Shown in pieces: positions 43,568-55,449 of a DNA stretch of 64,000 bases (position 1 is its first letter; each line of letters begins with the position of its first letter). The notes under the pieces are model-generated. The model was not told where the DNA came from and did no database searches. It saw only the letters and a program-made list of their open reading frames with translations. Origin of the DNA: Amaranthus tricolor (taxonomy: Eukaryota > Streptophyta > Magnoliopsida > Caryophyllales > Amaranthaceae); the NCBI RefSeq assembly GCF_026212465.1, contig NC_080056.1:18982736-19046735 (forward strand). The letters run 5' to 3'. A program made the position numbers and the translations under genes.

Positions 43568-44560
43568 ACCTTAAAAAAAAAAAGAAATTAGGAAAGACAG
43601 AATAATTTTCTCTAAAACGAAATCACAGCACATTTACAGATAATTGGCCTCTTTTTTCATACATTTACTCACTCAGTTTTTATTTCTTTTGCCATTTGTC
43701 ACTTTGACCCGGAATGGTAGCATAGCAGTTCACCTCTAAATGGAACTATAGTATATTTTACCATAACAGGAAGATTTATTTCCATTTTACTTTTCTACCT
43801 TTTTGACAAAAACTTTCTATCTTTTTTGACGCACACATTTGTGACTTGATCATTCATCTTTCAATCACGAGGAATATTTCTTCCTTCTGAACATTTTACC
43901 AACAGTACGCAACTCTCATGTATTAATCATGATATGTTTTCTCCTTGAATGCATTGTTCAAAATTTCTGAACTAATAGCTAGACTTTCCTTGAAATAGGT
44001 ATCCCCTTATCTCCCCACACCTTACAAAGACCAATTCTTATTTAGGAAATTAAAGTTCCGATTAAAAATACCAATTTAGTTGGCTAGAATTTCATAAATA
44101 TAAAAAATGGAACAAGACTAAATCGAACACGAAAACGAAACAAAGATTAAGAACAAAAAAACTGGAAGACTAAATCGAACAAAGATTAAACACGAAAACC
44201 AAAGATTAAACACAAAAAACAAAGATTAAATACAAAAAACCCTAAATCTAACCCTAAACGAACACATTAAACCCATAAAATTAAACAAAAAAACAAATCG
44301 AACAAAAAAAAATGGAAGAAGACTTACTTGGACGGTTGGACCGGCTGGAGAGGAGTGGCGGTGGGCCGGTGGCGAACTGGCTGGAGAGGAGCGGCGGGAT
44401 TAGGCGCGAGATTTAGAGAATGGCTGGAGAGGAGCGGGTTACTCGAAGAAGAAGGAAAAGGAAAAAAGGGAAAGGAAAGGTAGAAGAAGAGGGAGAGAAT
44501 GGCGGTGAGGGAGAGAATGAGGAAAGTGGATGAAAGTTAGGGTTTGGGCTTATCAACGGT
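43568..44560 (-). promoter_or_regulatory. 5' untranslated exon and leader intron of the hAT transposase
   Basis: On the minus strand a C/T-rich leader (about 44545-44328, with repeated CTCCTCTCCAGCC words) ends in donor CAA/GTAAGTC at 44327. The intron ends TTTTTTTTTTAAG at 43570, two bases before the ATG. The less AT-rich leader stands out from the rest of the element. The promoter should lie just right of 44545. Confidence 0.55.
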
Positions 44561-44596
44561 TTAGATTAGATCCCTTGATCTAACGGTTCATATTAG

Positions 44597-44627
<31 letters not shown>

Positions 44628-45839
44628 ATATTAGAGTATGTTTAATCAATGGTTTAGATTAATTGATTTCAAAATGAAGGGTTATGATTTATCATGCCTT
44701 TTGCCAAGTTGACAATCCATGTATTGAGGTTGTGCACCAATGGGATAATCTTATGTGTTTTTTTTTTTTTACAACTAAATTTTTTTTTTAAAATATGAGT
44801 AATTCATTGATTTAATGGTTTCTAAATAAACTTCTTAATTTTAATAAATAAACCTCTTTCTTTCTTATTTCTAAAATATATATATATATATACTTCTAAT
44901 TATGCGTTAGAAATAATTACACCCAAAAATTGTTAGAAATAAACCTCTTGGTATTTATATAATTCTATATTGAAATTGAAAAGTCTATAAATTACACCCA
45001 AAAAGATAATCGTTAGAATAATTCACGAGTTGATTTATCAAATAGAAATAATTAACATGATATGATCAAATATATTAATTAATTATAATCGATTTATCAA
45101 GTTGAAAAATTAGACTTATGATCAAATAAATTAATTAACTTAAATCGAGTTGATTAGTTTTCGAAAACCTCATTTAAAATCAAACATATCAACGTAGATG
45201 GATTTACATGTTAACTTGTCATGATTGACTTAGATAGGACGAAATAGAATGAAAAACCAATCAATTAACTTAGATCGCTGGCAGCTAGATTGATTAGATA
45301 GATTGATCACATTAGCTTAAAATAACACACCCATGGGCTAACAAGGGTCAATTCAGATCAATGATGAAGATAGATTATTAAGACAATCTAACAAACTCAC
45401 ATTGTGACTGTAATAACATGTTATGATCTATTAATTAACTTAGCTTAGACGAAGTTGATTAGTTGAATATATATATTAAACTCATAACTTAACCACATTT
45501 ATTGTTAAGACAATCTAACAAACTTACATTGTGACATTAATAACATATTATTGTTGTAAATTGTAATTGTCTAATTGATATTAGATGAAGTCGATCAATT
45601 AACATGTTATGATCTATTAATTAACTTAGACGGAGTTGATTAGTTGAATTTGATGTCATAAAACTCATAACCTAACGACATCTATAAAACTTGATGTGAG
45701 GTTCCACCTTCTATATATCATTTCCATCATGGATAAACGCATGATCAATGACATTATGAGGCAACACGATGCGATTTTTTACCAAATTGGAATAGAATAA
45801 TTGGAACATAATTGAACTGAATTAAATCATGGTTTAAAT
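44561..45839. other. hAT internal AT-rich spacer
   Basis: Element-internal, no gene. It has a poly-T tract near 44600-44622, and a loosely repeated ATTAACTTAGA(T/C)(C/G)GAGTTGATTAG word recurs at about 45130-45640. Confidence 0.5.
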
Positions 45840-46325
45840 GAATTGAACTGAACCGATATCAACCAAATTAACCGGAATATCGGTTTAACTGAATTGAACC
45901 GAACCGATACCAACCAAAACTGAACTGAACAGAACTGAATCCCGGTTCAACTAAATTGAACTGAACCGATACCGACCAAAACCGACCGATTGTGACCGAC
46001 CGATTCTGACCCGCATACCGATTGTGACCGACCGATTACCGATTTTGACCGCCCGGTTATGATCTGTATACTGATTACGACCTGCAAAAAACCGTTTTTG
46101 ACCGACCGAATGTGACCTGTTTCCGGTAATGACCGGACCGATAAATACCGGACCCATACCGACCGACACCCGCCAAGGAAAAAAACCGGATTCGACCGGA
46201 TACCGAATAAACCGACCGATACCGACCGGTACCGAAAGACTTATACGACCTGCTTTTGACCGACCGTTTTTTACCGAACCTGTTTTTGACCGACCTGTTT
46301 CCGACCTTTTAACCCGTTTTTACAG
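45840..46325. repeat. Right subterminal repeat array of the hAT element
   Basis: The same ACCGACCGAT / GACCGACCTGTTT words as at the left end, and in the same orientation, so the arrays are direct rather than inverted. The outer left part (45840-45960) shows a variant GAACTGAACCGATACC(A/G)ACC form. Confidence 0.75.
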
Positions 46326-46467
46326 CCCTATATACAACTATTCAGAGTGAAACGAGATATAACCATGGTTATTAAAATCAGAATTCTGATCTACGATTCA
46401 ACAATTTTACAATCTAAAAATAAGCGAGCAATTCGAATTGTAGGTAGAATCGGAAGTTGGTAGAATC

Positions 46468-46795
46468 TTACGATTCTATTTAAAATAAAATTTGTAGAGG
46501 TAAATGATAACACAATTCTACGATCTAACGATTTAACGATTTGATTTAACAAATTTATTCTTAATTTTTTAATTTTTCTTATTTACCATCTTTTATTAAT
46601 TTTTCTTACAATTAACGATCCATCATCAAAATTCATAAAAAATAAATTTCTTTATTGGTATGAAGATTTATACTAATTATTAAATTTTTTTTTATTTCAT
46701 TCTTAAAAAATAAGTTAATGAAACTTTAATTAATAAACTTAACCTTTGATGTGAATAATTATGACTAGATAGCAAATTTAAGTGAATTGTAAAAT
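46468..46795. repeat. Dispersed repeat, copy B
   Basis: Aligns with 2530-2850 in the same orientation; see that entry. Here it lies between the hAT element and the foldback element. About 45 bp of similar TACGATT(C/T)-type words precede it from 46385. Confidence 0.65.
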
Positions 46796-46921
46796 CTTAA
46801 TACTCTACGATTGAATTCTACAGGTCTAAACGATTATTTCAAATTAATAAAATCTCGATTTGAACAACTTTGGATATAACTATATTGTAAAATCTATTTA
46901 TTAAAATTTTAATTTCTTAAA

Positions 46922-47232
46922 GGGAAATTTGCAAAGAAACACATTTTAAAACCCCTTTATTGTAAAGAAACACCTTTTATAATTTTTTTTGTAAAAAAAC
47001 ACCTTTTAAGATACTTTTTTATAAAAAAAAACACCTTAAATCAGTTTCCGGTGACTTTTGTCAACTTTCCGGCGTTGACTATGCCATTTGTCAACTTTCT
47101 GGCGTCGACTTTTGTGTTTATATTTATATTTATATTTATTTTTATTTTTATTATTAATATTATTTTTTAAACAAAATTTTTATTTTTATTATTATTTCAA
47201 AAAAATAAAAAAAAATAAACAATAATAATAAC

Positions 47233-47310
<78 letters not shown>

Positions 47311-47446
47311 AATTATAATAATAAAAATAAAAACAAAAATAAAAAAAATTATAATTTATTTTAAAATTTATTTTAAAATTTATTTTTATTATTTTTTTTA
47401 TTATTTTTTTATTTTTCCTTTTGTTTTTATTTTTATTTTATTTTTA

Positions 47447-47494
<48 letters not shown>

Positions 47495-47777
47495 TTTTTT
47501 TAAATTTTTTTATAAAATAATAATAAAAATTAAAATTAAAAAAATTAATATTAATAATAAAAAAAATAATAATAAAAACAAAAAAAAAATTTAAAAATTT
47601 TTTTAAAAAAAAAAATAATAATAATAATAAAAAAATAAAAATAAAAACAAAAATAATAATAATAATAATAAAAATTAAAAATAAAATAAAAATAAAAAAA
47701 GGAAAAATTGAAAAATAATAATAAAAAAATAAAAAAAAAATTTTTAAAAAATTAAAAAATAATAATAATAATAATTA

Positions 47778-47819
<42 letters not shown>

Positions 47820-48101
47820 TATTATTAATTATTTTTTTTATTTTTTAATAATAATAAAAATAAAATTTTTTTAAAAAAATAATATTAATAATAAAAATAA
47901 AAATAAAAATAAAAGTCAACGCCGGAAAGTTGACAAATGGCATAGTCAACGCCGGAAAGTTGACAAAAGTTACCGGAAACTGATTTAAGGTGTTTTTTTT
48001 AAAAAAAGTCTCTTAAAAGGTGTTTTTATACAAAAAAAATTATAAAAGGTGTTTTTTTTACAAAAAAGGGGTTTTAAAAGGTGTTTTTTTGCAAATAATC
48101 C
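46922..48101. mobile_element. Mutator-like foldback element, copy B, with 9-bp target duplication
   Basis: The 1180-bp element starts GGGAAATTTGC and ends GCAAATAATCC. It is flanked by perfect 9-bp duplications TTTCTTAAA (46913-46921 and 48102-48110), which points to the Mutator superfamily. Arms of about 190 bp (46922-47110 and 47913-48101) carry the AACACCTTTT words and CCGGCGTTGAC boxes seen in copy A. Complementarity continues through the AT-rich interior of AAT/ATT runs, so nearly the whole element can fold on itself. No coding sequence. Confidence 0.8.
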
Positions 48102-48282
48102 TTTCTTAAATGATACAAATATATCGATAAATTTAATAAAGTCGTGCATCGTACGGGCACTATCTAGTACGATAAAAGTATTAACAATTCATGTTTTTAA
48201 TAAAAAATAATTTTGAAGATAAGAAATTTTAAAATTTATGTAGGAGTGAGTGATAGGTGTAACATCATATCATGTTATACTA

Positions 48283-49110
48283 TCTAATTAAAAAATAGAA
48301 TATTTCACATGTCATCTTTATAGAATTTTAGAAAAAGGAAAAATTTTACTAATTAATGTTAGCTTACGTGACAAATAAAATTACAATATATCATTATATT
48401 ATACTTCCTCTGGTTTTTATTAGTTGCTACAGATAGTGACATCTTGTGAGGAGAAATGTCACTAACTCTAGCAGCTATTAAAAACCAGAGGAAGTACAAC
48501 TTAATAAAAAGACTAGAAGATTCCACATGTCATTTGTATAGAACACAAAAAATTGGAAGAAATTTTATTGATTTATGTTAGCTTACGTGTCAAATAATAT
48601 TACATTCTAATAAAAAAAAAAACTGAAACTCTATTAGATGGAAGAATTTTATTGGATAATGTTTGCTTACGTGGCAAATTAAATTAACCAACTATCATCT
48701 TTTGCTCTTCCAAAAATTAATAAAATTATTAATTTTTCTTTTTAAAATAAAATTACATTCTAATAAAAACATTTCAAAATTCTACGTGTCATCCATATGG
48801 TCTCCAAAAGATGAAATGATTTTATTTGATTATCTTTGATTACAAAACAAATAAAACTAACCAACTATCATTTTTAGCTCTTCCAAAAATTAATTAAATT
48901 AGAAAATTTTCATTTTTGAAATACAATTATATTCTAACAAAAAGACTGAAAAATTCGACGTGTTATCCTTATAGATCTCTATAACTTGGAAGGATTTTAA
49001 TGATTAAAGTTAACTTAGATGGCAAATAAAATTAGCCAACTATCATTTTTAGCTCTTCTAAAAATTAATTAAATTTAGTAAATTTTTATTTTTAAAATCT
49101 AAATAAATTG
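48283..49110. repeat. Degenerate tandem array, about five units of roughly 110-170 bp
   Basis: Successive units share the order CACATGTCAT(C/T)-TATAGA, then TTTTA(T/C)TGATTA-TGTTAGCTTACGTG-CAAATAAAATTA, then CCAACTATCATTTTTAGCTCTTCCAAAAATTAA, then TACATTCTAATAAAAAGACT. Unit length varies because some lack the CCAACTATC block. A Stowaway-like MITE (48402-48495) is inserted in the first units. Confidence 0.6.
48402..48495. mobile_element. Short Stowaway-like MITE
   Basis: 94 bp with near-perfect inverted ends TACTTCCTCTGGTTTTTATTAG and its complement, TA at both limits as in Tc1/mariner-type target duplications. A deletion derivative of the 263-bp family at 49318 and 54116. Confidence 0.75.
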
Positions 49111-49317
49111 AATGCTTCTGGCTTAAAAGGAGCTATATTAGATAATTTTTTAATTTAGATTTATATATAGCGTTAATTTACCAATTTTTATAGTCTACAA
49201 ATTGAAATATTTTTATAAAATAATCAACTAAAATTTTTTGTTTTATTGAATGATATAAATAAGGTTAAAAATAACATGAGTTATACATTTATTAAAATTT
49301 ATTTAACATAAAAAATA

Positions 49318-49580
49318 TACTTCCTCTAAATTTTATTAGTTGCTACAGTCTCTGTAGTAATTACTGTTTTTCAACTGACCTTATTTGTTATATATTTCTC
49401 TATGTATAATGTTAAACATAATCAAGTGGGAACTTGTTTGATTCGTATTAATGCGTATTTTCATAAAATTAACTTTTAGGATTATTTTATCATTTGAAAT
49501 TAAAGATTTTAAAAATTAAAATCGTACATTAAATAGCGTACAAAACAGAAATATAACAACTATGAAAAACAAGTAAAGTA
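49318..49580 (-). mobile_element. Stowaway-like MITE, 263 bp
   Basis: Ends TACTTCCTCTAAATTTTATTAG and AACAAGTAAAGTA with TA limits. The interior matches 54116-54379 in reverse orientation (GATTTTAA-type and TTCATATGA-type words in the opposite order). Confidence 0.65.
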
Positions 49581-51325
49581 TGATTTACATAATTTGAATA
49601 TTAGAATTAGAGTTTTGAAGGGTGTTTTTGAGTTTATAATTTTTAAATGACCGGTTAAGTAAAAAGCATTTAAATTCTTCTAAAGTATGAAAAAGGGAAG
49701 AATGGTTACCATGAGTAATTAACAGTGTATTTTTCGAATGGCATAATTGATATTTTAATAGGAGTTGTAGCAACTAATTGAAATCTTCAGTAGTAGTAAT
49801 AATAGAAGTATAATAGTTAAAAAAAAAAAAAAAAAAAAAAAAAACAAAATGAAGAGGTAAAAGAAGTGACCTTTTAAAAAAAATTATTACGTCATCTTTA
49901 ATATACAGTATGTTTGTTACATATTCATATAGTCCATGACATGAGTTTTTATACTATTAATGTTTAACTATTTATTTCATAATAGCTTTACTTTTATTCA
50001 AAGCAATTAATAAGTGAAAAACTAAAGTTGTCATCAATAAGTCTCTGAGAATAGTTTTACCCTCAACTTTTATTATGTCCAACAATAGTTTCAGTGACCT
50101 TCAACTTCAAGCTTTAACTTCAAGGTTTAATGGTGGATAGGTGGAGTTTCGTATTTTGATTTTTTTTTTCTTCAATATTTTCTTTGAAATCAACGGATGT
50201 AAGTATTGTTAACTTTTCCTTCTATTTTGTTGAGTTTTATACCTTCTTCATGTGTACATTCTGGGTGAAATCTCGCCCCAAAAACTTGAATTTCGGAAGA
50301 AATAAACCCAAATCTCCGTTTTAGAACGGTGAAAACAAGCGATATTCATTGTGATGCGTCATTTATTCTAAGGACGTTACAAATGGGTGATATGAGAACG
50401 GCTAATTGGAAAACCATTTCAAGTCGGTTGTTCCGAGTTAACTTGACCGAGTTTTGACAACATGATATTGACACTACTAACAACCCATTTAACAAGATGA
50501 TGAGCCCCATCGTTACAAACTAAGTAACAAAAAGGGAAAGATGTATGCATTTTTATTCTTAGACGAAATGATATTTTCATCTAGACATAGAAACCACAAT
50601 TTCCCCTCTCTATGAAACATATGATTTAAATCTAGCTCCCCCTCAAGACCAAACCCATTATCAACTTTCTTTGTGCCCCATCAATAAATTTCACTCTTCT
50701 TGATGACTTGAGCCTTGCACCACTCTCAAGATGATGTAGGTTCAACTCCTTAGCAACACATGACCAGTGGCGGACTCGGGACTCAAACTCAGTGAGAGCA
50801 CAAAAGGTAAGATAATAATTTAATAAAAAAATCATTAATACAAAAAACAAATAATGTTTTCAATTTAATCCTATAAAAGAATATTTTATATTCTATTTCG
50901 ATGAGTTTTCATATCTTGAAACCGACAAATAATAAGATGATTGGGAACACTACAAAATACCTCCTTCTCAATAAAAGATACCAAAATCATTTATCCGTTG
51001 ATCTTCCATTTTATTTTGCAATTTTGTCTTCACGATATTCATTGTAGAAAAGCTCATTTCACTGTAGCTAAGGGATACACTTTATTTTTTTTTTTGTCTT
51101 CACTAACATTTGAGAAAGATCACCTAATCCCTTTAAATTACCAAACGATCATCATCTCGCACAGATGCACAGTGGTGGGTGGTTGATGATTGGAGTATCA
51201 GTATGCCCTAATATTTAATTGGTTTCCAATTTCGTGATAATTGCTGAAGTTTTTAAGTATTTATAGTTTTTGAAATTAAGATCCTTTATAAACAACTGAG
51301 TTTAAAATATTATACTAAAATATTC
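49581..51325. other. AT-rich intergenic stretch, no gene recognised
   Basis: It includes a 28-bp poly-A at about 49819-49846 and a minus-strand CTTGAGGGGGAGC word near 50636-50648 that looks like a copia polypurine tract without a recognisable neighbour. Nothing else can be supported. Confidence 0.4.
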
Positions 51326-51329
51326 TGTG

Positions 51330-51420
51330 TCAGTTGGTAGCGAATGTAGCAGAGAGGCGCACAGGTCGTAGGTTCGAATCCTGTTGGCAACAGCTATATG
51401 CAAACTTTGAATTTTTTTTA
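51330..51420 (+). mobile_element. tRNA-derived SINE-like segment
   Basis: CAGTTGGTAGCG (box A-like, about 51335) and GGTTCGAATCC (box B, about 51371) are spaced like an internal RNA polymerase III promoter. A short unrelated tail and a T-rich run follow near 51409-51418. The acceptor arms do not pair, so this is not a functional tRNA. Confidence 0.45.
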
Positions 51421-51539
51421 AACTATTCGACTCCATCACTTTGAGTCTTCATGGTGTACCTAGTCATCTCTAATTGATCTCCTCAATGATATTAGATTCC
51501 TCATTATCTTTGAAACAACCAAACTGACGTAAAAAGTAT

Positions 51540-53600
51540 AATAATACTATCTACTAGCACAGTGGAAGACTTATAAACGTCTGGACTGAATCCGACCCGT
51601 GGTTCGATGACCACAACAAACTAATATTAGAGTTATTTAAACTTTTTACATAACTTAATAAGGAACTATTAAATACAAAACATTATAACTTAGATTTAAA
51701 TTTTACAAAACACTTGGTTCTATAAATATATTACATGATAATAATTTACAGTCTCAAAATACAACTGAAGTCCTCGCTGCACACAATACACATAGCAAAT
51801 AGTGTACATCCATCCATATGACGCAGCTAACTTTGAAAGTGGATCTATTCCCCGAAAGGAATAGGTCCCATCAAAAGCTGTCAACAACTATAATTGTTGC
51901 ATAACGCGACAAACAATGCACATTTATTAAGACATACAAAGATTCTTATTTGGTAACTCTTTTTAAAATCAAATATTGTCACACGTTATTTTCGATAATA
52001 CTCAAACTACATTACATCACAGTGTAATGTGTAAGTTTTAAAAAATACTTCTTTAAATAACGACATACGGCTAATGAACTGCATAAGCACATAGCTAAAC
52101 ATAATTGAGGTCATCTCTATATAAAATAGTATTTTTTACCAGACATTTGCACTAAACAATGCTTAAAACAATAGTAAAATATATGAAAAACATAGAATAT
52201 TCATGGACCGCTAGAATGAGGCTTGATTTAACATTATGGTAAAACGGGTGATCGTCATCACCTAAATATGACTCTTGCAAGAACGAAACAGAATCGGGGG
52301 CTCGATGCAGATCCTAAAAGCATATACCTTAAATAAAGCTCTAGGGTTTTTCACATATATCTGGATACATAGTATCCGTTGTCTAATTCCCATTTTATCG
52401 CAAAGAACGGACATTTACAATGTCTTTATACAAAACTTTTACGTAAAAATAAAACATGGTTTTGAAAGTTTTTAAATAAACACAATATTAACATTATTTT
52501 ATCAAATACAATTTCCATAACATGGTTAATTTTTTTAAAATCATTTCACATCACTAATAACATTATTACATAAGTAAAGCAACTAATAATTAGTTAAATA
52601 ACAATTTGACTCATCATCAGCAACACATATAAGAGCTTGAGTTACCATCAATGGACTTTTATAAATTTTTATACTAATCTTAAATCCCAAATACTCAATT
52701 TGATTCAAACCCAAATAATATCAATTAATCAAATATGAACCCATAACTCAACAATTCCAATCAATAAAACCCAATTGAAGAATGAATAATAACCCTATAC
52801 ATTTGATAAAAGGAGTACTCAATTTGAACCCTAACTTTTATCATTAACAAGTAAATCTTAAAATGCTATTCTTGATTTTCAGGACACCCTATTAGTATTT
52901 TAGGTAAAACTTCCTCATAGAACTCGTATAGAGGCGACTCAAGTGGCTACTCCAAGCTCTACAAATCTTATGAAGGAACCAAAACCCAAAAATGACTCTA
53001 ATTGTCTCGAAAACAGCCAAACAGATTTAATTGAAACTTGTATAAATAAAATGAAATTTACTCTCAACTTTGAACATGAATCAATAACCATTGTCTATAC
53101 TTAAAACCACTATAAAACAAAAAAATTTATACTTAACTTAATAGAATAGTTTGTGGGTTACCTTGATGAGCAATTTCTTCAATGAAAATTCAAAATCCAA
53201 CTTCAAACACCAAAAGAAGATTCTATCAAAAAGTCCTAACAATTAAACACATCAATGTCAATTAAAGGTTCTTTTAACCTTAATTAACATGCACATTAAT
53301 AAAATGAAGATGAAGATGGATATGAACTCACTGTTATCAAAAGAGGATGGAGATGATGATCTACTTGAGTTCTTCAATCCCAGGATTATCTAATTTTCAA
53401 AACAACTCCCAATTAGCTTTCCATAATTCTCACTAATTTTGTAGAGACCTTAATTGAATTTTTAAGAACCCTAAATTGAAATTGGGGGTTTCTAATATAA
53501 ATACATACTAATTAATTCATGGTGATTTATGAACTTAGGATGGAAAAGTAGGTAAATTCCAATACTTGGGTAAGTCTTATGCACTAAAAGAGTAGAAATG
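51540..53600. mobile_element. Possible old, diverged gypsy LTR
   Basis: A GCACAGTGGAAGACTTATAAACG word at about 51558 and a loose arrangement of later words recall long gypsy LTRs such as that at 10693-13265. No ends, duplications or coding sequence were found. It may simply be intergenic. Confidence 0.2.
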
Positions 53601-53849
53601 GGTTTTAGAATTTGCTTTGAGAGATAAGAGAGAAGATGATGAATAGGAGTTGATTTATGCAGAAATAGCATTACTAAAAAGGTGAGTTTTCTTTAGATAA
53701 GTCATATGGCTTTGATGAGTAATGAAGCGTAATGAATCATAATTTTTAGATAATCATATAGGTTTAGGTGGCAAAATATAGGTGATGGATTTCTATTCAT
53801 ACTTATCAAATGCATGATGTGTAAAATATACCTATATTTTCATCATATC

Positions 53850-54095
53850 CTCCCTCTGTTCTTTTTTGTTTGTCCACTTTAAGAGAGAGAAACTTAAATT
53901 AGATTTTTGAAATATATATTAAAAGATAAAATAAATTAATGCGAGATCTTGTTAGATTTGCCTTGATGTAAAGTGTTTTGATATATAACTATTATAATTT
54001 TTTATGATGCGTACTTAAAGATATTAAGGATTCAAAATTTCTAAAAAATATGTACAAAAGGTAAAGTGGAAAAACAAAAAGGAACGGAGGGAGTA
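53850..54095. mobile_element. Stowaway-type MITE, CTCCCTC family
   Basis: Inverted ends CTCCCTCTGTTCTTTTTTG..TTTGTCCACTTT and AAAGTGGAAAAACAAAAAGGAACGGAGGGAG, closed by TA on the right. About 245 bp, AT-rich interior, no coding sequence. Confidence 0.75.
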
Positions 54096-54115
54096 ATTTA
54101 TTTTGTCCCAAAAAA

Positions 54116-54379
54116 TACTTCCTCTAGTTTTTAATAGTTGCTACACTTCTATTTTTCATGCTATCCAATGCACGATTTTAACCTTTAATATCTTTAATTT
54201 CATATGATAATAAATTCTAAAAAGTTAATATTATCAAAATATGCATAAAGACGAAGCATACAAGATATCACTTGACTATGTTATACATTATAGATGGAGA
54301 AATATATACCAAATAAGATCAGTTGATGAACAGTAGTTGCTACAGGAATTGTAGCAACTATTAAAAATTAGAAGAAATA
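54116..54379 (+). mobile_element. Stowaway-like MITE, 264 bp
   Basis: Ends TACTTCCTCTAGTTTTTAATAG and its decayed complement ending AGAAGAAATA. Same family as 49318-49580 (inverted relative to it) and 48402-48495. It starts only 20 bp from the preceding CTCCCTC-family MITE. Confidence 0.7.
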
Positions 54380-54814
54380 ATAAAATTAATACCTAAAAAT
54401 CGTAGTAAAATTTTACTTTTAAATGACGAATTCATTTTATTATTAAAATAATTGACGAAGATGTTTTTACAACTGTTTCAGTCTTAGCTATGTATCATAC
54501 ACCGCTAAGCTTTCTCAAAAAGACAGTGTACATCTTCAAAAGCACCATTGCAATGGCCTCTACCACAACTTCCTAACTAATAGGCAAGATCACCCTCTCA
54601 TGCTCACAAGCCAAAACCTTCGTAATAACAAGCTTTTGTCTCTACAAATATGATATGAATGCACGAAATCAAACACCTAATCACCATCATCACTATAAGC
54701 TATTAGCACATCACCATCATTTTCAGCATCATATTTGACCTAACCCTTGGTCCTCATCATCTAAGTTTTGAACACTCTTTTTTGCAACTCCTTTCTTCAA
54801 AGTTGTGATTTTTC

Positions 54815-55434
54815 TTACCTTCTCAAATGGAACCTTTTTTTTTGTTTTTTTTGTTTTGTTGTTCCTTGGAGCTTCTTTTTATCACCACACTCCATAATCG
54901 ACTTCTTCATGTCCTTTAAAAGCTTCCAGTTTCGACAGTCTTTCTCTAATTTGATGCAAGTGTATTGGATGTAGCCTCTCTTATGAAAATGATAGAACAC
55001 TTTATCCCCATATCTCGCTCTTACCTTCTTGACTCTAGTTTTCTCTTCAATACTCTTCATTAATAGATTTTCCTCAATGATTTTTCTATCCCCTATTAAT
55101 AGATTCTAATCAACAATCTTACCATCCTCCATAGATGGCATCTCATCATTATTGCTACAAAAACCTACTAACTTTTTTAAGGATTAACTCTCAAAAACGA
55201 AGACTCTATCACTTGATTTTGCTTTTTCGCCATTGTTAACAAGCTCTTCTAGTTTCATGAGAACTTTATTAACAAACTCCTCATCTCTTGTATAACCCCT
55301 GCTTTTCACTCCTCCCAACGGTTTCAACAAACCTCAATGGTTTCAACAAGCCCTCCAAACATATCTACTTTTACCATCACTCCTTTACCAAACTCTAAGC
55401 TTTTTCTTACTTAATACCCTTGGAAAACACTCTA
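54815..55434 (-). pseudogene. Copia gag remnant
   Basis: On the minus strand, broken frames contain a zinc-knuckle-like segment (YHFHKRGYIQYTCIKL, about 54950-55000, with the first Cys lost) in a Lys-rich context typical of copia Gag. Several stops lie upstream. It lies directly after the primer-binding site at 55436. The rest of the element to the left is missing. Confidence 0.55.
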
Positions 55435-55435
55435 A

Positions 55436-55447
55436 GCTCTGACACCA
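55436..55447 (-). other. Primer-binding site of the copia remnant
   Basis: The minus strand reads TGGTGTCAGAGC, one base off the initiator tRNA-Met type TGGTATCAGAGC, two bases from the LTR end. Confidence 0.6.
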
Positions 55448-55449
55448 AT

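Larger units (their letters stand above)
39956..46330 (-). mobile_element. Full-length hAT transposon with intact transposase gene
   Basis: The 6375-bp element has ends TAGGGCTGTAAAT and TTTTTACAGCCCTA and perfect 8-bp target duplications TATACAAC (39948-39955 and 46331-46338), the hAT hallmark. Subterminal arrays of ACCGACCGATACCGAACC-like motifs occupy about 39975-40330 and 45840-46325. The single gene is on the minus strand, with a 5' untranslated exon and intron. Ends, duplications and reading frame are all intact, so this may be a recent and potentially autonomous copy. Confidence 0.9.

Noticed and set aside
50632..50850. 72-aa minus-strand open frame with a polypurine-like word nearby
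   Set aside because: No domain, LTR or neighbouring pol sequence supports a gene or element.
51335..51395. tRNA gene
   Set aside because: Boxes A and B are present, but the acceptor and anticodon stems do not pair; a SINE-like remnant is more likely.
54768..54974. Plus-strand Phe-rich open frame
   Set aside because: Antisense shadow of the Lys-rich copia gag remnant.
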